Part shown: piece after piece, positions 34,374 through 42,528 of the stretch | Layout: every line of letters begins with the position of its first letter | Position numbering within the stretch: the stretch's first letter is position 1 | Source of the DNA: Methanohalophilus portucalensis | GTDB lineage: Archaea > Halobacteriota > Methanosarcinia > Methanosarcinales > Methanosarcinaceae | Direction of reading: 5' to 3' | Assembly: GCF_002761295.1 (NCBI RefSeq) | Contig: NZ_CP017881.1 | Coordinates: 1,103,069 to 1,167,068, forward strand | DNA: 64,000 nucleotides | Program-made: the position numbers and the translations under genes | Notes under the pieces: generated by a model | What the model was told of the DNA's origin: nothing | The model's database searches: none | Seen by the model: only the letters and a program-made list of their open reading frames with translations

Positions 34374-34748
34374 ATGGAATACAAAACCCTGGCTACAAAG
34401 CTACGACAGGATGATTTTTCCAAGTTCAAATATATCTGCGATAAGAAGGGATTATCGCAGTCTGCATACATGCGGGAGTTGATTCTTTTTGAAATTAACA
34501 ATCCGATGCATCAATTTGTTGCAGGAAAAAATGTATTTGAATACATTCCAGACAAGGACCTTTTTTCCTGGTATGTGACGACAGATCATGGGGAAAGTCA
34601 TGCTGTGATTGAAAATATTTCTGCTGAATTTCTGAGAGATCTCCAGGATGCCATTAACGAAGGTATGGAACGGAGATCATCAGTCATTGGACAGATGAAA
34701 GAGGATTCTGTTGCTATTTCTGAAAAATTTATGAGGAACGATATATGA
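34374..34748 (+). CDS. Ribbon-helix-helix type regulator of the RM operon
   Basis: The first 45 residues (LATKLRQDDFSKFKYICDKK, then GLSQSAYMRELILFEI) fit the strand-helix-helix pattern of Arc/MetJ/CopG regulators. A C-terminal domain of about 75 residues is unrecognised. It is the first gene of the hsdS-hsdM operon and overlaps hsdS by ATGA. Autoregulation through the 34319-34336 palindrome is inferred. Confidence 0.65.
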   Translation: MEYKTLATKLRQDDFSKFKYICDKKGLSQSAYMRELILFEINNPMHQFVAGKNVFEYIPDKDLFSWYVTTDHGESHAVIENISAEFLRDLQDAINEGMERRSSVIGQMKEDSVAISEKFMRNDI

Positions 34749-35884
34749 AAACTGATAGAAACCTACCTGATGGCTGGGAATGGAAGAAATTAGGTGATGT
34801 GATACATACAATATCAGCTGGTAAAAAGAAACTAAAAACTGATGAATATGAAAACACTGGTGATTTAGCCATTATAGATCAAAGTCAGAATTCAATATCT
34901 GGTTACACTAATGAAAAAAGTCGTTGTATAGAATGTGATTTACCAGTTGTAATATTTGGTGATCATACGAAAGTAGTAAAATATATCGATTTTCCATTTG
35001 CTATCGGAGCAGATGGCACAAAAATTCTTACTAGCGACAAACCAGACATCAATCTCAAGTATTTGTATTACATTATGGGTGCAATTAAATATCCATACGA
35101 AGGCTATGCTCGATTTTTTAAATACTTAAAAGAAACAACTGTTCCTATCCCTCCTCTTGATACTCAGCAAAGAATAGTTGATCTTCTCGATTCCATGGAA
35201 GAACTCCAGTCTCTTCGTAAAGAAACTCTTGATGTTTCTGATCAATTGATTCAGAGTGTATTTCTGGAGAAGTTTGGAGATCCTGTGAAGAATCCGAAGG
35301 GATGGGAGATAAAAACACTAGGCGAATTTGGGGACATTGTTACAGGCAACACTCCATCTAAAAAATGTTCTGAATATTATGGAGATTTCGTTGAGTGGGT
35401 TAAATCAGACAATATAAATTCAGACTTTATGTACTTAACAGAAGCCAAAGAAAAACTATCTGAATTGGGTGCAAAGGTTGGTAGAACAGCACCAGAAAGA
35501 TCTGTATTAGTTACTTGTATTGCGGGAAGTTTGTCTTGTATAGGTAATGTATCAGTAACAAATAGAGAAGTTGCATTCAATCAACAAATAAACGCCATAA
35601 TTCCATATGATTCTACCAATGAACTATTTCTATATCATCTAATCTCATATTCGAAGGAATATATTCAGCACCATTCCACTCAATCAATGAAAGGAATGGT
35701 TAGTAAAAGTAATTTCAGTTCTATCAAAATGATATACCCCCCGTTCTACTTACAACAACAATTCGCTGATTTTGTACAGTCCGTTGAAGACATGAAATCC
35801 AGTCAGGTAAAATCTGCCGAGACAATGGATGAAATGTTCAATTCTTTCCTTGATAAAGCCTTCAGAGGTGAACTTGTATGCTAA
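34745..35884 (+). CDS. hsdS: Type I restriction-modification specificity subunit
   Basis: The 379-residue protein has the two target-recognition domains and conserved helices of HsdS. Domain 1 begins LPDGWEWKKLGDVI and ends with VPIPPLDTQQRIVDLLDSME; domain 2 begins PKGWEIKTLGEFGDIVTGNT and ends YPPFYLQQQFADFVQ, followed by FRGELVC. These repeats define the bipartite DNA target. The gene is full length and overlaps both neighbours. The target sequence cannot be read from the protein. Confidence 0.93.
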   Translation: MKTDRNLPDGWEWKKLGDVIHTISAGKKKLKTDEYENTGDLAIIDQSQNSISGYTNEKSRCIECDLPVVIFGDHTKVVKYIDFPFAIGADGTKILTSDKPDINLKYLYYIMGAIKYPYEGYARFFKYLKETTVPIPPLDTQQRIVDLLDSMEELQSLRKETLDVSDQLIQSVFLEKFGDPVKNPKGWEIKTLGEFGDIVTGNTPSKKCSEYYGDFVEWVKSDNINSDFMYLTEAKEKLSELGAKVGRTAPERSVLVTCIAGSLSCIGNVSVTNREVAFNQQINAIIPYDSTNELFLYHLISYSKEYIQHHSTQSMKGMVSKSNFSSIKMIYPPFYLQQQFADFVQSVEDMKSSQVKSAETMDEMFNSFLDKAFRGELVC

Positions 35885-37392
35885 GTCCTGATATGAAATC
35901 CAATATAAACAAACTTTGGGATCGATTCTGGAGTAATGGAATCTCCAATCCCCTTACAGCTATAGAACAGATATCCTACTTGATCTTCATGAAAAGACTT
36001 GAGGATGAGGATAACAAGAGCAAAAACAATGCTCGACTAAGAAACGAGATATATAACTCAATTTTTGCGGGAAATGAAGATTGCAAATGGTCTGTTTGGA
36101 CGAAGTATGATTCCAATAAAATGCTCAAACATGTACGGAATGAAGTATTCCCGTTCCTGAAAACAATCGATGGGAAAAAATCCCTCTACTCAAAGTACAT
36201 GGATGATGCGGTTTTCGTAATAACTTCAGGTTCATTGCTATCAGAAGCTGTAAAGATTATCAATGACCTTCATATCACCGAACAGAACAGGGATGCACAG
36301 GGCGACATCTATGAGTATATCCTGAGTGAACTCAGGACTTCAGGAAAGAATGGCCAGTTCAGGACACCAAATCATATTCGAAAACTAATGGCAGCATTGA
36401 CACAACCAAAAGTTGGAGACATGATCTGTGATCCTGCATGTGGTACTGCAGGTTTCATTGTCTCTGCAATGATGCATATCCTGAAAGAACATACATCTGA
36501 CAAATTCATTGAGACCGATGAACAGGGATTTAAGCACAATTTTGTCGGGGATCAATTAAGCAAAGACGATTACGAAACCCTGCTCAATGATACATTCTAT
36601 GGCTCAGACATCGATCAGACAATGGTACGCATTGCCATGATGAATCTGATGATGCATGGAATCAGAAATCCACATATAGCCCACAGAAACAGTCTCGTGG
36701 AATGTGAAAAAGAGAAAGGAAAATACACACTTGTCCTAGCAAATCCACCCTTCAAAGGGAGCATCAACAAGGAAGAAATCAAAGGCAAATTCAGTATTAC
36801 TACGACAAAAACTGAATTGTTGTATCTGGACCTAATGTGTGACCTATTACAGACAGGTGGTAGATGTGCTGTAATCGTACCTGATGGTGTATTATTTGGC
36901 AGCAGCAATGCCCATAAAAAAATTCGTGAGAGGATAGTAGACGAATGCAGTTTGAGTGGAGTTATTTCAATGCCATCGGGAGTGTTCAAGCCATATGCAG
37001 GTGTATCGACAGGAATTCTTGTCTTCACCAAAGGTGAACCAACCGAAAAAGTCTGGTTCTACAATATGGAAGCAGATGGCTTCACATTGGACGATAAGAG
37101 GACTTTCATCGATGGGAAGGGTGACATTCCTGACATAATCGAAAAGTTCCATGACAGGGAAAATCAGGACTTTTCTGACCGTACAGGGAAATGTTTCTTT
37201 GTGCCTGCAGATGAGATTCGGGAAAACGATTACGATCTAAGTATTTCCAAGTATAAGGAAATTGAATATGAGGAAATCGAATACGAACCACCCGAAGTAC
37301 TCTATAACAGGCTACAATCCAATGAAGATGATATTTTGTCAAAGATGAAGGAGGTACAGGAGAAGTTAGGCGAATGTGTTGTAGATAAATGA
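35878..37392 (+). CDS. hsdM: Type I restriction-modification methyltransferase subunit
   Basis: The 504-residue N6-adenine methyltransferase has the HsdM N-terminal helical domain, the SAM-binding motif DPACGTAGFIVSAM near 182-195 and the catalytic NPPF in VLANPPFKGS near 288. Conserved YEYILSEL and GQFRTPNHIRKLMA precede motif I. It methylates the HsdS-defined target to protect host DNA and is required for restriction. The gene is intact and is followed by a terminator hairpin. Confidence 0.95.
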   Translation: MLSPDMKSNINKLWDRFWSNGISNPLTAIEQISYLIFMKRLEDEDNKSKNNARLRNEIYNSIFAGNEDCKWSVWTKYDSNKMLKHVRNEVFPFLKTIDGKKSLYSKYMDDAVFVITSGSLLSEAVKIINDLHITEQNRDAQGDIYEYILSELRTSGKNGQFRTPNHIRKLMAALTQPKVGDMICDPACGTAGFIVSAMMHILKEHTSDKFIETDEQGFKHNFVGDQLSKDDYETLLNDTFYGSDIDQTMVRIAMMNLMMHGIRNPHIAHRNSLVECEKEKGKYTLVLANPPFKGSINKEEIKGKFSITTTKTELLYLDLMCDLLQTGGRCAVIVPDGVLFGSSNAHKKIRERIVDECSLSGVISMPSGVFKPYAGVSTGILVFTKGEPTEKVWFYNMEADGFTLDDKRTFIDGKGDIPDIIEKFHDRENQDFSDRTGKCFFVPADEIRENDYDLSISKYKEIEYEEIEYEPPEVLYNRLQSNEDDILSKMKEVQEKLGECVVDK

Positions 37393-37417
37393 TGGAGGCT
37401 TTCGGTCTCCATTTTTA
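37392..37417 (+). terminator. Terminator after hsdM
   Basis: ATGGAG (37392-37397) pairs with CTCCAT (37407-37412), followed by TTTTT. Confidence 0.65.
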
Positions 37418-37570
37418 TGGGATTTTTGGATTAACGTTGAACGATCCAATTAATCCTGGTATCAATATACAGTCCTTTAGAAATTGTGGTCTATTGGATT
37501 GTAACAATATAAAATTCATGAGAATTTGTTGAAAATTGGAGGTATCAACAATGTATAGGAATGATGATTT

Positions 37571-39193
37571 ATGGAGAAAATTAAGAATGCGCATAAACTC
37601 GTTAGGTGGAATGAGAAAAAGGAACATAACAATTCCAATAAAGATGATGGAATCGAACTAACAGAACTTAATTCAGATGAAGTTACCTACGTTGAGCCTG
37701 AAAAGGAATCCATCTCAGAATTGGAAGAAAAGTACAATGAATATTTAAAGGAAAAATCTGAAGATGATATCCAAAAGGTAAAAGTACCAAAAGCCAAACC
37801 TGAGAATTCAAATCCTGTACCTACAATTGAATCACTTGCTTCCATCAATCCGAGATACGTGGCTTCATCATTTATCGATGGGATTACACGTATGCGTAAT
37901 GTCGACCCAATTAGAAGTGTTAGAGGATTACGGATTGCTAAGACAAAGAAACTGACAAAAACCAATAATGGATGGCTGGTTCCAGGTGCTGGTAGGAAAT
38001 CATATGACGTCACCATCAATGGGGATGGGGTATATTCATGCAACTGTCAGGATTTTAAGAATAACACGAACGTGTGTAAACATATTCATGCAGTATGGGC
38101 ACTTGAAGAAAATGTAAAAATTCCTTCGGTTCAAGTTTTGGACAAACAGATTAAGGCACTCAAGAAAAGTGAAAAGAAATATTCCAAATCATGGAGTGTC
38201 TATAACAAAGCTCAACGTGGAGAAATAAATGCATTTCTTGAAGTCCTCAAGGAGGCCTGTAATTTAATTGATGAACCTGCACAAGATAAGGGTCGACCTC
38301 GAGTACCACTGAGTGATGTGGTTTTTGCAGCCACATATAAGGTATATTCGACAATTTCTGGCAGGAGATTTGAGTCACATGGTGAGAGAGCACATGATGA
38401 TGGATATATCGAGCATCTTCCTCACTACAATACGGTCTCTAAATATCTAAGAGATCCGAATTTGACTCCTCTCCTTACATATCTGATTGAAAAGACCAGT
38501 GAACCCTTTTCGGCAGTAGAAACTGAATTTGCAATAGACTCAACTGGGTTTGGTACAAAAGTAACAGATACCTGGCACGATAAGAAATATGGTGTAACAA
38601 AGAAAAAGAAAATGTGGACAAAACTTCATGCAAACGTAGGTGTGAAAACCCGAACATTTGCTGCGGTTAAGGTAACAGATATACATGCCAACGATTCATC
38701 TTGTTTGAAGGAACTTGTGGGTCGAACTGCAAGCCGATTCAAAATCAAAGAACAATATGGAGATGGAGCATATTCATCTCGTGAGAATTGTTCAATCGTA
38801 GCTGACCACGGAGGTACACCATACTTCTTACTTTCAAAAAGGGCAAGAAGAATTGCCAAAGGAGTTCATATATGGAGTACAATGTATGATATATTCCACG
38901 AAAATAAAGAGGACTTCTACAAACATTATAACAATAGAAATAATGTTGAGTGTGCGTTTAATATGATCAAATCCAAAATGTCAGGTAAGCTTAGAAGTAA
39001 GGTATTTGAATCCCAGGTAAATGAACTTCTCTGCAAGGTTTTATGCCATAACATCATTGTGCTTATATCTGAATTATACAACCTCGGGTATACGTTAGAA
39101 GATGTTAAAGAAAGCAGCATATTGGATTCACAAATGAATGTAATTACTGTGAATTCATTTGAAGGAACAGAACAAGAGCATGTACATGCATGA
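37571..39193 (+). CDS. SWIM-zinc-finger DDE transposase
   Basis: The 540-residue protein carries a SWIM zinc finger (YSCNCQDF...CKH, Cys157, Cys159, Cys169, His171) and an IS4/IS5-like DDE core. The acidic triad appears as Asp323 (FAIDSTGFG), Asp398 (QYGDGAYS) and Glu460 (NNVECAFNMIKSK). A coiled, acidic N-terminal region precedes the finger. All catalytic residues are present, so it may be active. It is the only transposase in the island and lies next to the right end. A 36-codon frame (37551-37661) with the better GGAGG site overlaps its start. Confidence 0.87.
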   Translation: MEKIKNAHKLVRWNEKKEHNNSNKDDGIELTELNSDEVTYVEPEKESISELEEKYNEYLKEKSEDDIQKVKVPKAKPENSNPVPTIESLASINPRYVASSFIDGITRMRNVDPIRSVRGLRIAKTKKLTKTNNGWLVPGAGRKSYDVTINGDGVYSCNCQDFKNNTNVCKHIHAVWALEENVKIPSVQVLDKQIKALKKSEKKYSKSWSVYNKAQRGEINAFLEVLKEACNLIDEPAQDKGRPRVPLSDVVFAATYKVYSTISGRRFESHGERAHDDGYIEHLPHYNTVSKYLRDPNLTPLLTYLIEKTSEPFSAVETEFAIDSTGFGTKVTDTWHDKKYGVTKKKKMWTKLHANVGVKTRTFAAVKVTDIHANDSSCLKELVGRTASRFKIKEQYGDGAYSSRENCSIVADHGGTPYFLLSKRARRIAKGVHIWSTMYDIFHENKEDFYKHYNNRNNVECAFNMIKSKMSGKLRSKVFESQVNELLCKVLCHNIIVLISELYNLGYTLEDVKESSILDSQMNVITVNSFEGTEQEHVHA

Positions 39194-39313
39194 TCTTGGT
39201 TTTGTTTTCATTTCTTTTTTAATTCTAATAGTTTGAGTTTTTGATATTGCAATCGTACATCATTTCTGATTTTCGTATCTAATATAACCAGCAAACGTTT
39301 TCCGAGTCAGTGT

Positions 39314-39386
39314 TTTGACCACAAAGTATGCTATTTGACTATAAAGTAGGTGTTTTGACCATAAAATGCCCTACTTTATGGGCAAG
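39314..39386 (+). repeat. Internal iteron array near the right end
   Basis: Three forward copies of the 15-bp end motif lie at 39314, 39334 and 39354, again 20 bp apart. One inverted terminus-type copy (ending GGGCAAG) lies at 39372-39386. Together with the true right end this makes a large imperfect palindrome. Confidence 0.85.
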
Positions 39387-39388
39387 CC

Positions 39389-39415
39389 CTCAGGATTAGG
39401 GGTTGCCTCTAAAGT
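39389..39415 (+). repeat. 27-bp direct repeat, right copy
   Basis: Identical to 26978-27004. It contains 14 bp that at the left end are flanking DNA, plus the 13-bp left terminus, here placed between two iteron arrays of the right end. Confidence 0.9.
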
Positions 39416-39439
39416 ACCTTAGTTTGTAGGCAAATGGCC

Positions 39440-39510
39440 TACTTTATAGTCAAGAGGGTTACTTTGTGGTCAAATAGTCGAGTTTGTGGTCAAGTGGACT
39501 TTATGGGCAA
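39440..39510 (-). repeat. Right terminal inverted repeat with iterons
   Basis: Inverted copies of the left-end motifs occur at 39440, 39460 and 39480, with the terminus at 39497-39511. They mirror the left motifs in order and spacing. A fourth, weaker copy lies at 39420-39434. Confidence 0.9.
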
Positions 39511-39567
39511 GTCCAAATAAAGAGGAAAACATCTATATTGAGGATATGAAGAACAATACGATCCGCG

Positions 39568-39720
39568 ATGAAGAAAAATGCCTTTTATGAGTTCATTGTT
39601 ATCGTGCTTGTTATTACTGGTGGTTTATTTGATAAAGATAAAATAAAACCATCTGCTGACACGAGTGTTTATTTAGGCATCTGCTTCTTTTTTATTTTCA
39701 TCTTTACCTATATTCATTGA
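39568..39720 (+). CDS. Possible small membrane protein (50 aa)
   Basis: The frame encodes MKKNAFYEFIVIVLVITGGL and a second hydrophobic stretch near its end. It overlaps the 3' end of the minus-strand membrane protein gene by 48 bp. No strong ribosome-binding site is visible, so it may be a remnant or chance frame. Confidence 0.25.
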   Translation: MKKNAFYEFIVIVLVITGGLFDKDKIKPSADTSVYLGICFFFIFIFTYIH

Positions 39721-40323
39721 CATAACCTCCCAGACGTACAGTCCTCCTAATACAGGCCCTATCACAAGCAAAAAGGGAAAAAACAAAAAACCAATAATTT
39801 CACTATGAATGCCAAAGGCACCGATTAACCCATTGTAAACAAGCACTAAACCATTTATTGCGGAAAAAACCAAAATTATCTTTAGATTCCTGGTATTGTC
39901 GCATCCGACAGAACGGGCATAAGTGTAGAAACTTACAGGCATTGCTACTAGCAGTAATATAAGCATCACAACTGCAATTCCTTGTGAAAAATATAATTCA
40001 TTCTCAAATCCTAAATTAAGGTTTGAGTGCAAGATAATTGCCCAAACTCCAATTACACATGAACAGAGAATCAAAGGCAAACCAGCAACATTCCTGCTCT
40101 TAAATACTTTGAATCCAATCACGGACATTGGAAGCATGTAGATAACACCTACAACTAGATGATAGATATCTAAAATAGGATCAGACAAGTACATGTTGGC
40201 TAAAGTCATTCCGAACATTGACCATCCCAACCAAATCCATCCTATAAAGAAAAGAGATGCCTCCCAAGGTACCTCTTTAATTCTATCAATAGATGATGCT
40301 GCTAATCCATATTTTCTATTCAT
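39673..40323 (-). CDS. Multi-span membrane protein, unknown
   Basis: The protein from ATG 40323 has 216 residues with about six hydrophobic segments, starting with ASLFFIGWIWLGWSMFGMTL. A cytoplasmic, charged C-terminus (GKDENKKEADA) follows. The start is placed at 40323 because GGAG lies 7-10 nt upstream on the minus strand; an in-frame TTG at 40344 is less likely. It lies just outside the right end of the island in AT-rich DNA. No family is recognised. Confidence 0.6.
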   Translation of the reverse strand: MNRKYGLAASSIDRIKEVPWEASLFFIGWIWLGWSMFGMTLANMYLSDPILDIYHLVVGVIYMLPMSVIGFKVFKSRNVAGLPLILCSCVIGVWAIILHSNLNLGFENELYFSQGIAVVMLILLLVAMPVSFYTYARSVGCDNTRNLKIILVFSAINGLVLVYNGLIGAFGIHSEIIGFLFFPFLLVIGPVLGGLYVWEVMSMNIGKDENKKEADA

Positions 40324-40659
40324 TCGTTCTTTCTCCGAATCCAATAATATATTTTAGATGTATCATATACATGTATAACTTCTATAATAAATGATCCATG
40401 GTCGAAATTTAACAAATGTGTTATGTAGAAGATATCACTTACTTTCGATCCCAAATATTTTCATGTTTATATCCCCACTTCCGACATTATCAATATATTT
40501 AAATTACATGTATATATACACCTCAGACAAATATAATAAATGTACATTTATAAATGCTGGAATTTAATGCATTTTTCAAGAATCGAGATCAATAATTGAT
40601 ACCATTGCTTGACTTAATGGGCAAAAATCGAATTCTACAATCATTTTTGCATTCTTTAG
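40324..40659. other. AT-rich intergenic region
   Basis: No gene is seen. It contains the upstream region of the minus-strand membrane protein gene and A/T-rich runs typical of archaeal promoters. Confidence 0.4.
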
Positions 40660-41040
40660 TTAGAAACACAGGGGGTTGAAGTTACTGGAGATATTGGGTA
40701 TTCTGTAGGTCCCGTTAATGATAATCGAACCGATATTCAACAAATCCAATGGACTACCAGTGTTGGAAATAATGGAGATATACTGGCAAAAAATGTAATT
40801 TGCAAAATTATACTTCATCCTGAAGTGTCATCAAGATTGATTTCTTTTGAAGGAAATACAATGCATATTGGAGACTTAAAATCTGATACTTGGGAGGGTT
40901 TCAAAGGTAATGAAACGTTTGATGCATCCAATATAAGTAAACATGATATTGATCAATGGGGAACTCTGATAAAGGTAAAAGTAACATGGCAAGAGAAGGG
41001 AGAAAAGTTTGAAAAAACGATTCCTGCTATAGTAAAATGA
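40660..41040 (+). pseudogene. C-terminal fragment of an exported protein
   Basis: After TAG at 40657-40659 a frame runs to TGA at 41038-41040 and reads as a beta-rich extracellular domain (VEVTGDIGYSVGPVNDNRTD, then IQQIQWTTSVGNNGDILAKN, ending EKTIPAIVK). No plausible start codon or signal peptide precedes it; a GTG at 40825 would cut the domain in half. The 5' part of the gene seems to be missing. The family is not recognised. Confidence 0.5.
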
Positions 41041-41141
41041 TTTCTTTCATTAGATATGGAAGATAACTTCAACTCAGTTCGTAACTTAAGGCAATAATAT
41101 ATACTGTCTGTTCTAATTATCCACCAGATGATTCCAGGAGT

Positions 41142-41846
41142 CGAAATAACAAGATACTAGCATTATTTTCAGTTTTACTGATTATAGTCATAGGATTAGC
41201 GGTGATCAACTATTCAGGACCTTCAACATGTGGGGTAGATGAAGACAGTATTCAGGACACAATCAATGAGGAAGAAATTGAATATCTCAATTTCACGGGA
41301 TTTATTACTTCAATCAGTGATACAGAACCAATGACAATACTGCTTGAAAGTGAAGAAATTCGTAGTGCAGGATACGATAAAGGTATAGAATTTGTTGTAC
41401 TTCCAAATACCACCATAGTAAATCCAAATGGTGGACTTTATGACATAGAGAATCTGCAGGAAAACATGGAACTCAGGATATTCTGCAAACCTACGATGAC
41501 AAGAAGCATACCACCTATTGCGCAGGCACATCTTGTACAGATGACTGGTAATTCCAAAAATGATTCTATACAGGCCGAAAACAGTTACAATGGAACTATA
41601 TCATCCATTCAAAAGTCTGATGACCATACCAACATCATGCTTGAAGGTGATGAACTCCGTGCTGATGGACATGATAAAGGAATACGGTATACTCTAACAA
41701 GTAATACTACTATTGAGGACAATGTCGGAAACATCCTGAATTCAGATGATTTGGAAGAAGGTATGGAAATACAGGTATTCTATGGTCCCGTGATGACTTC
41801 AAGTTATCCGCCAATGGGACAGGCAAATTTGATACGTGTATTATGA
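41142..41846 (+). CDS. Exported protein with two tandem DUF3221-like repeats, start unresolved
   Basis: A hydrophobic signal segment (ILALFSVLLIIVIGLAV, from about 41154) is followed by two homologous repeats of about 85 residues. Repeat 1 contains ILLESEEIRSAGYDKGIEFV and IPPIAQAHLVQM; repeat 2 contains IMLEGDELRADGHDKGIRYT and YPPMGQANLIRVL. The repeats resemble DUF3221-type domains. No ATG, GTG or TTG lies in frame before the signal segment, so the start is unusual or a frameshift has removed it. A GTG at 41202 would lose the signal peptide. Confidence 0.55.
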   Translation, partial: RNNKILALFSVLLIIVIGLAVINYSGPSTCGVDEDSIQDTINEEEIEYLNFTGFITSISDTEPMTILLESEEIRSAGYDKGIEFVVLPNTTIVNPNGGLYDIENLQENMELRIFCKPTMTRSIPPIAQAHLVQMTGNSKNDSIQAENSYNGTISSIQKSDDHTNIMLEGDELRADGHDKGIRYTLTSNTTIEDNVGNILNSDDLEEGMEIQVFYGPVMTSSYPPMGQANLIRVL

Positions 41847-41858
41847 TCGGAAGAATAT

Positions 41859-41882
41859 GATGTTAACATAGGTGTTAACATC
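41859..41882. terminator. Palindrome between convergent genes
   Basis: GATGTTAACA (41859-41868) and TGTTAACATC (41873-41882) form a perfect 10-bp inverted repeat with a 4-nt loop between two converging genes. It could act as a two-way terminator or as a protein site. Confidence 0.5.
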
Positions 41883-42075
41883 ATTCTTCGTAAAGAAAAA
41901 TATCTTCAATTGAGCATTCGAAAAATCGTGCCATCTTGAAAGCCAATTTTATACTTGGATCATATTTGCCACGTTCTATGGCATTGATTGTTTGTCTGGT
42001 AACTTCCATTTCGTTGGCCAGATGCTCCTGAGTAATATCTTTCTTTGCTCTCCAGACTTTTAGTGTGTTCTTCAT
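41881..42075 (-). CDS. XRE-family helix-turn-helix regulator
   Basis: The 64-residue protein is almost entirely an HTH domain: DITQEHLANEMEVTRQTINA then IERGKYDPSIKLAFKMARFF. This compact Cro/CI-like type often pairs with a small membrane protein, as here with the DUF2178 gene 18 nt upstream in the same operon. It probably represses its own operon. Confidence 0.9.
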   Translation of the reverse strand: MKNTLKVWRAKKDITQEHLANEMEVTRQTINAIERGKYDPSIKLAFKMARFFECSIEDIFLYEE

Positions 42076-42093
42076 TCAATATCCATCCTGAAA

Positions 42094-42486
42094 TTACATT
42101 TGTCTTTTGTACCAGTAGTAAAATCCAGCATAGGACAACATTGTTATAGCAAACAACAGGGACACAATGGGGTATGCCTGGATATCGAATGCTGTAACTC
42201 CAAGAAATGCCATCAATAAACCTTCGAGGATTATAAGAATTGTCAATGTTTTGTGGCTGGCTTTCTCAGCAATATGAAATATTCTTTCATCTTCAACTAC
42301 GGTTCCTTTTTTCTGGAGTCGGATGCTACGGATACTGATTACAATAAGTGCAACACCTGCACCTACGAATGCGCCACCAGTTCCACTTGGATTTATGATC
42401 CATCCTGGTTCAAGGATGTGAATTGCTACTCCGATCAGGGCTATTATAGTCCCTATTATTAACATGCCTATATCTTTGGTCTGCAT
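42094..42486 (-). CDS. DUF2178-type small membrane protein
   Basis: This 130-residue protein has four hydrophobic segments and a cytoplasmic loop (VVEDERIFHIAEKASHKT) typical of the archaeal DUF2178 family. The function of the family is unknown. It is first in an operon with the XRE regulator. Confidence 0.75.
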   Translation of the reverse strand: MQTKDIGMLIIGTIIALIGVAIHILEPGWIINPSGTGGAFVGAGVALIVISIRSIRLQKKGTVVEDERIFHIAEKASHKTLTILIILEGLLMAFLGVTAFDIQAYPIVSLLFAITMLSYAGFYYWYKRQM

Positions 42487-42497
42487 TCAAATCACTA

Positions 42498-42528
42498 TGT
42501 AAACTATACTTTACACAATGTATATATG
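42498..42528 (-). promoter_or_regulatory. Promoter and operator of the DUF2178-XRE operon
   Basis: TGTAAA (42498-42503) and TTTACA (42510-42515) form an inverted repeat between a minus-strand TATA box (about 42519-42528) and the start at 42486. The position over the predicted start site suits autorepression by the XRE protein. The rest of the gap to glnA (to 42800) shows no gene. Confidence 0.55.

Larger units (their letters stand above)
26992..39510 (+). mobile_element. 12.5-kb transposon-like defence island
   Basis: The segment is bounded by terminal inverted repeats (26992-27062 and 39440-39510; about 61 of 71 positions agree in a hand alignment). It contains a SWIM-DDE transposase 250 bp from the right end, a PARIS-like gene pair, a full type I restriction-modification system and two unknown membrane-protein genes. 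The interior is visibly more AT-rich than the neighbouring core genes. No target-site duplication is visible, and no end-type sequence lies immediately left of the transposase, so the whole segment appears to be the unit. Mobility is inferred. Confidence 0.75.

Noticed and set aside
37393-39300. A simple one-gene insertion sequence around the transposase
   Set aside because: No copy of the end motif or other inverted repeat partner is visible between hsdM and the transposase, while clear matching ends lie at 27.0 kb and 39.5 kb.
39314-39510. Could the regularly spaced repeats be a CRISPR array?
   Set aside because: The period is 20 bp, the copies occur in both orientations, no unique spacers of 30-40 bp separate them, and the same motifs occur at the other end of the island.
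26992-39510. Integrative element using a tRNA attachment site
   Set aside because: No tRNA gene or integrase lies at either boundary; the only tRNA in the window is at 12.6 kb.
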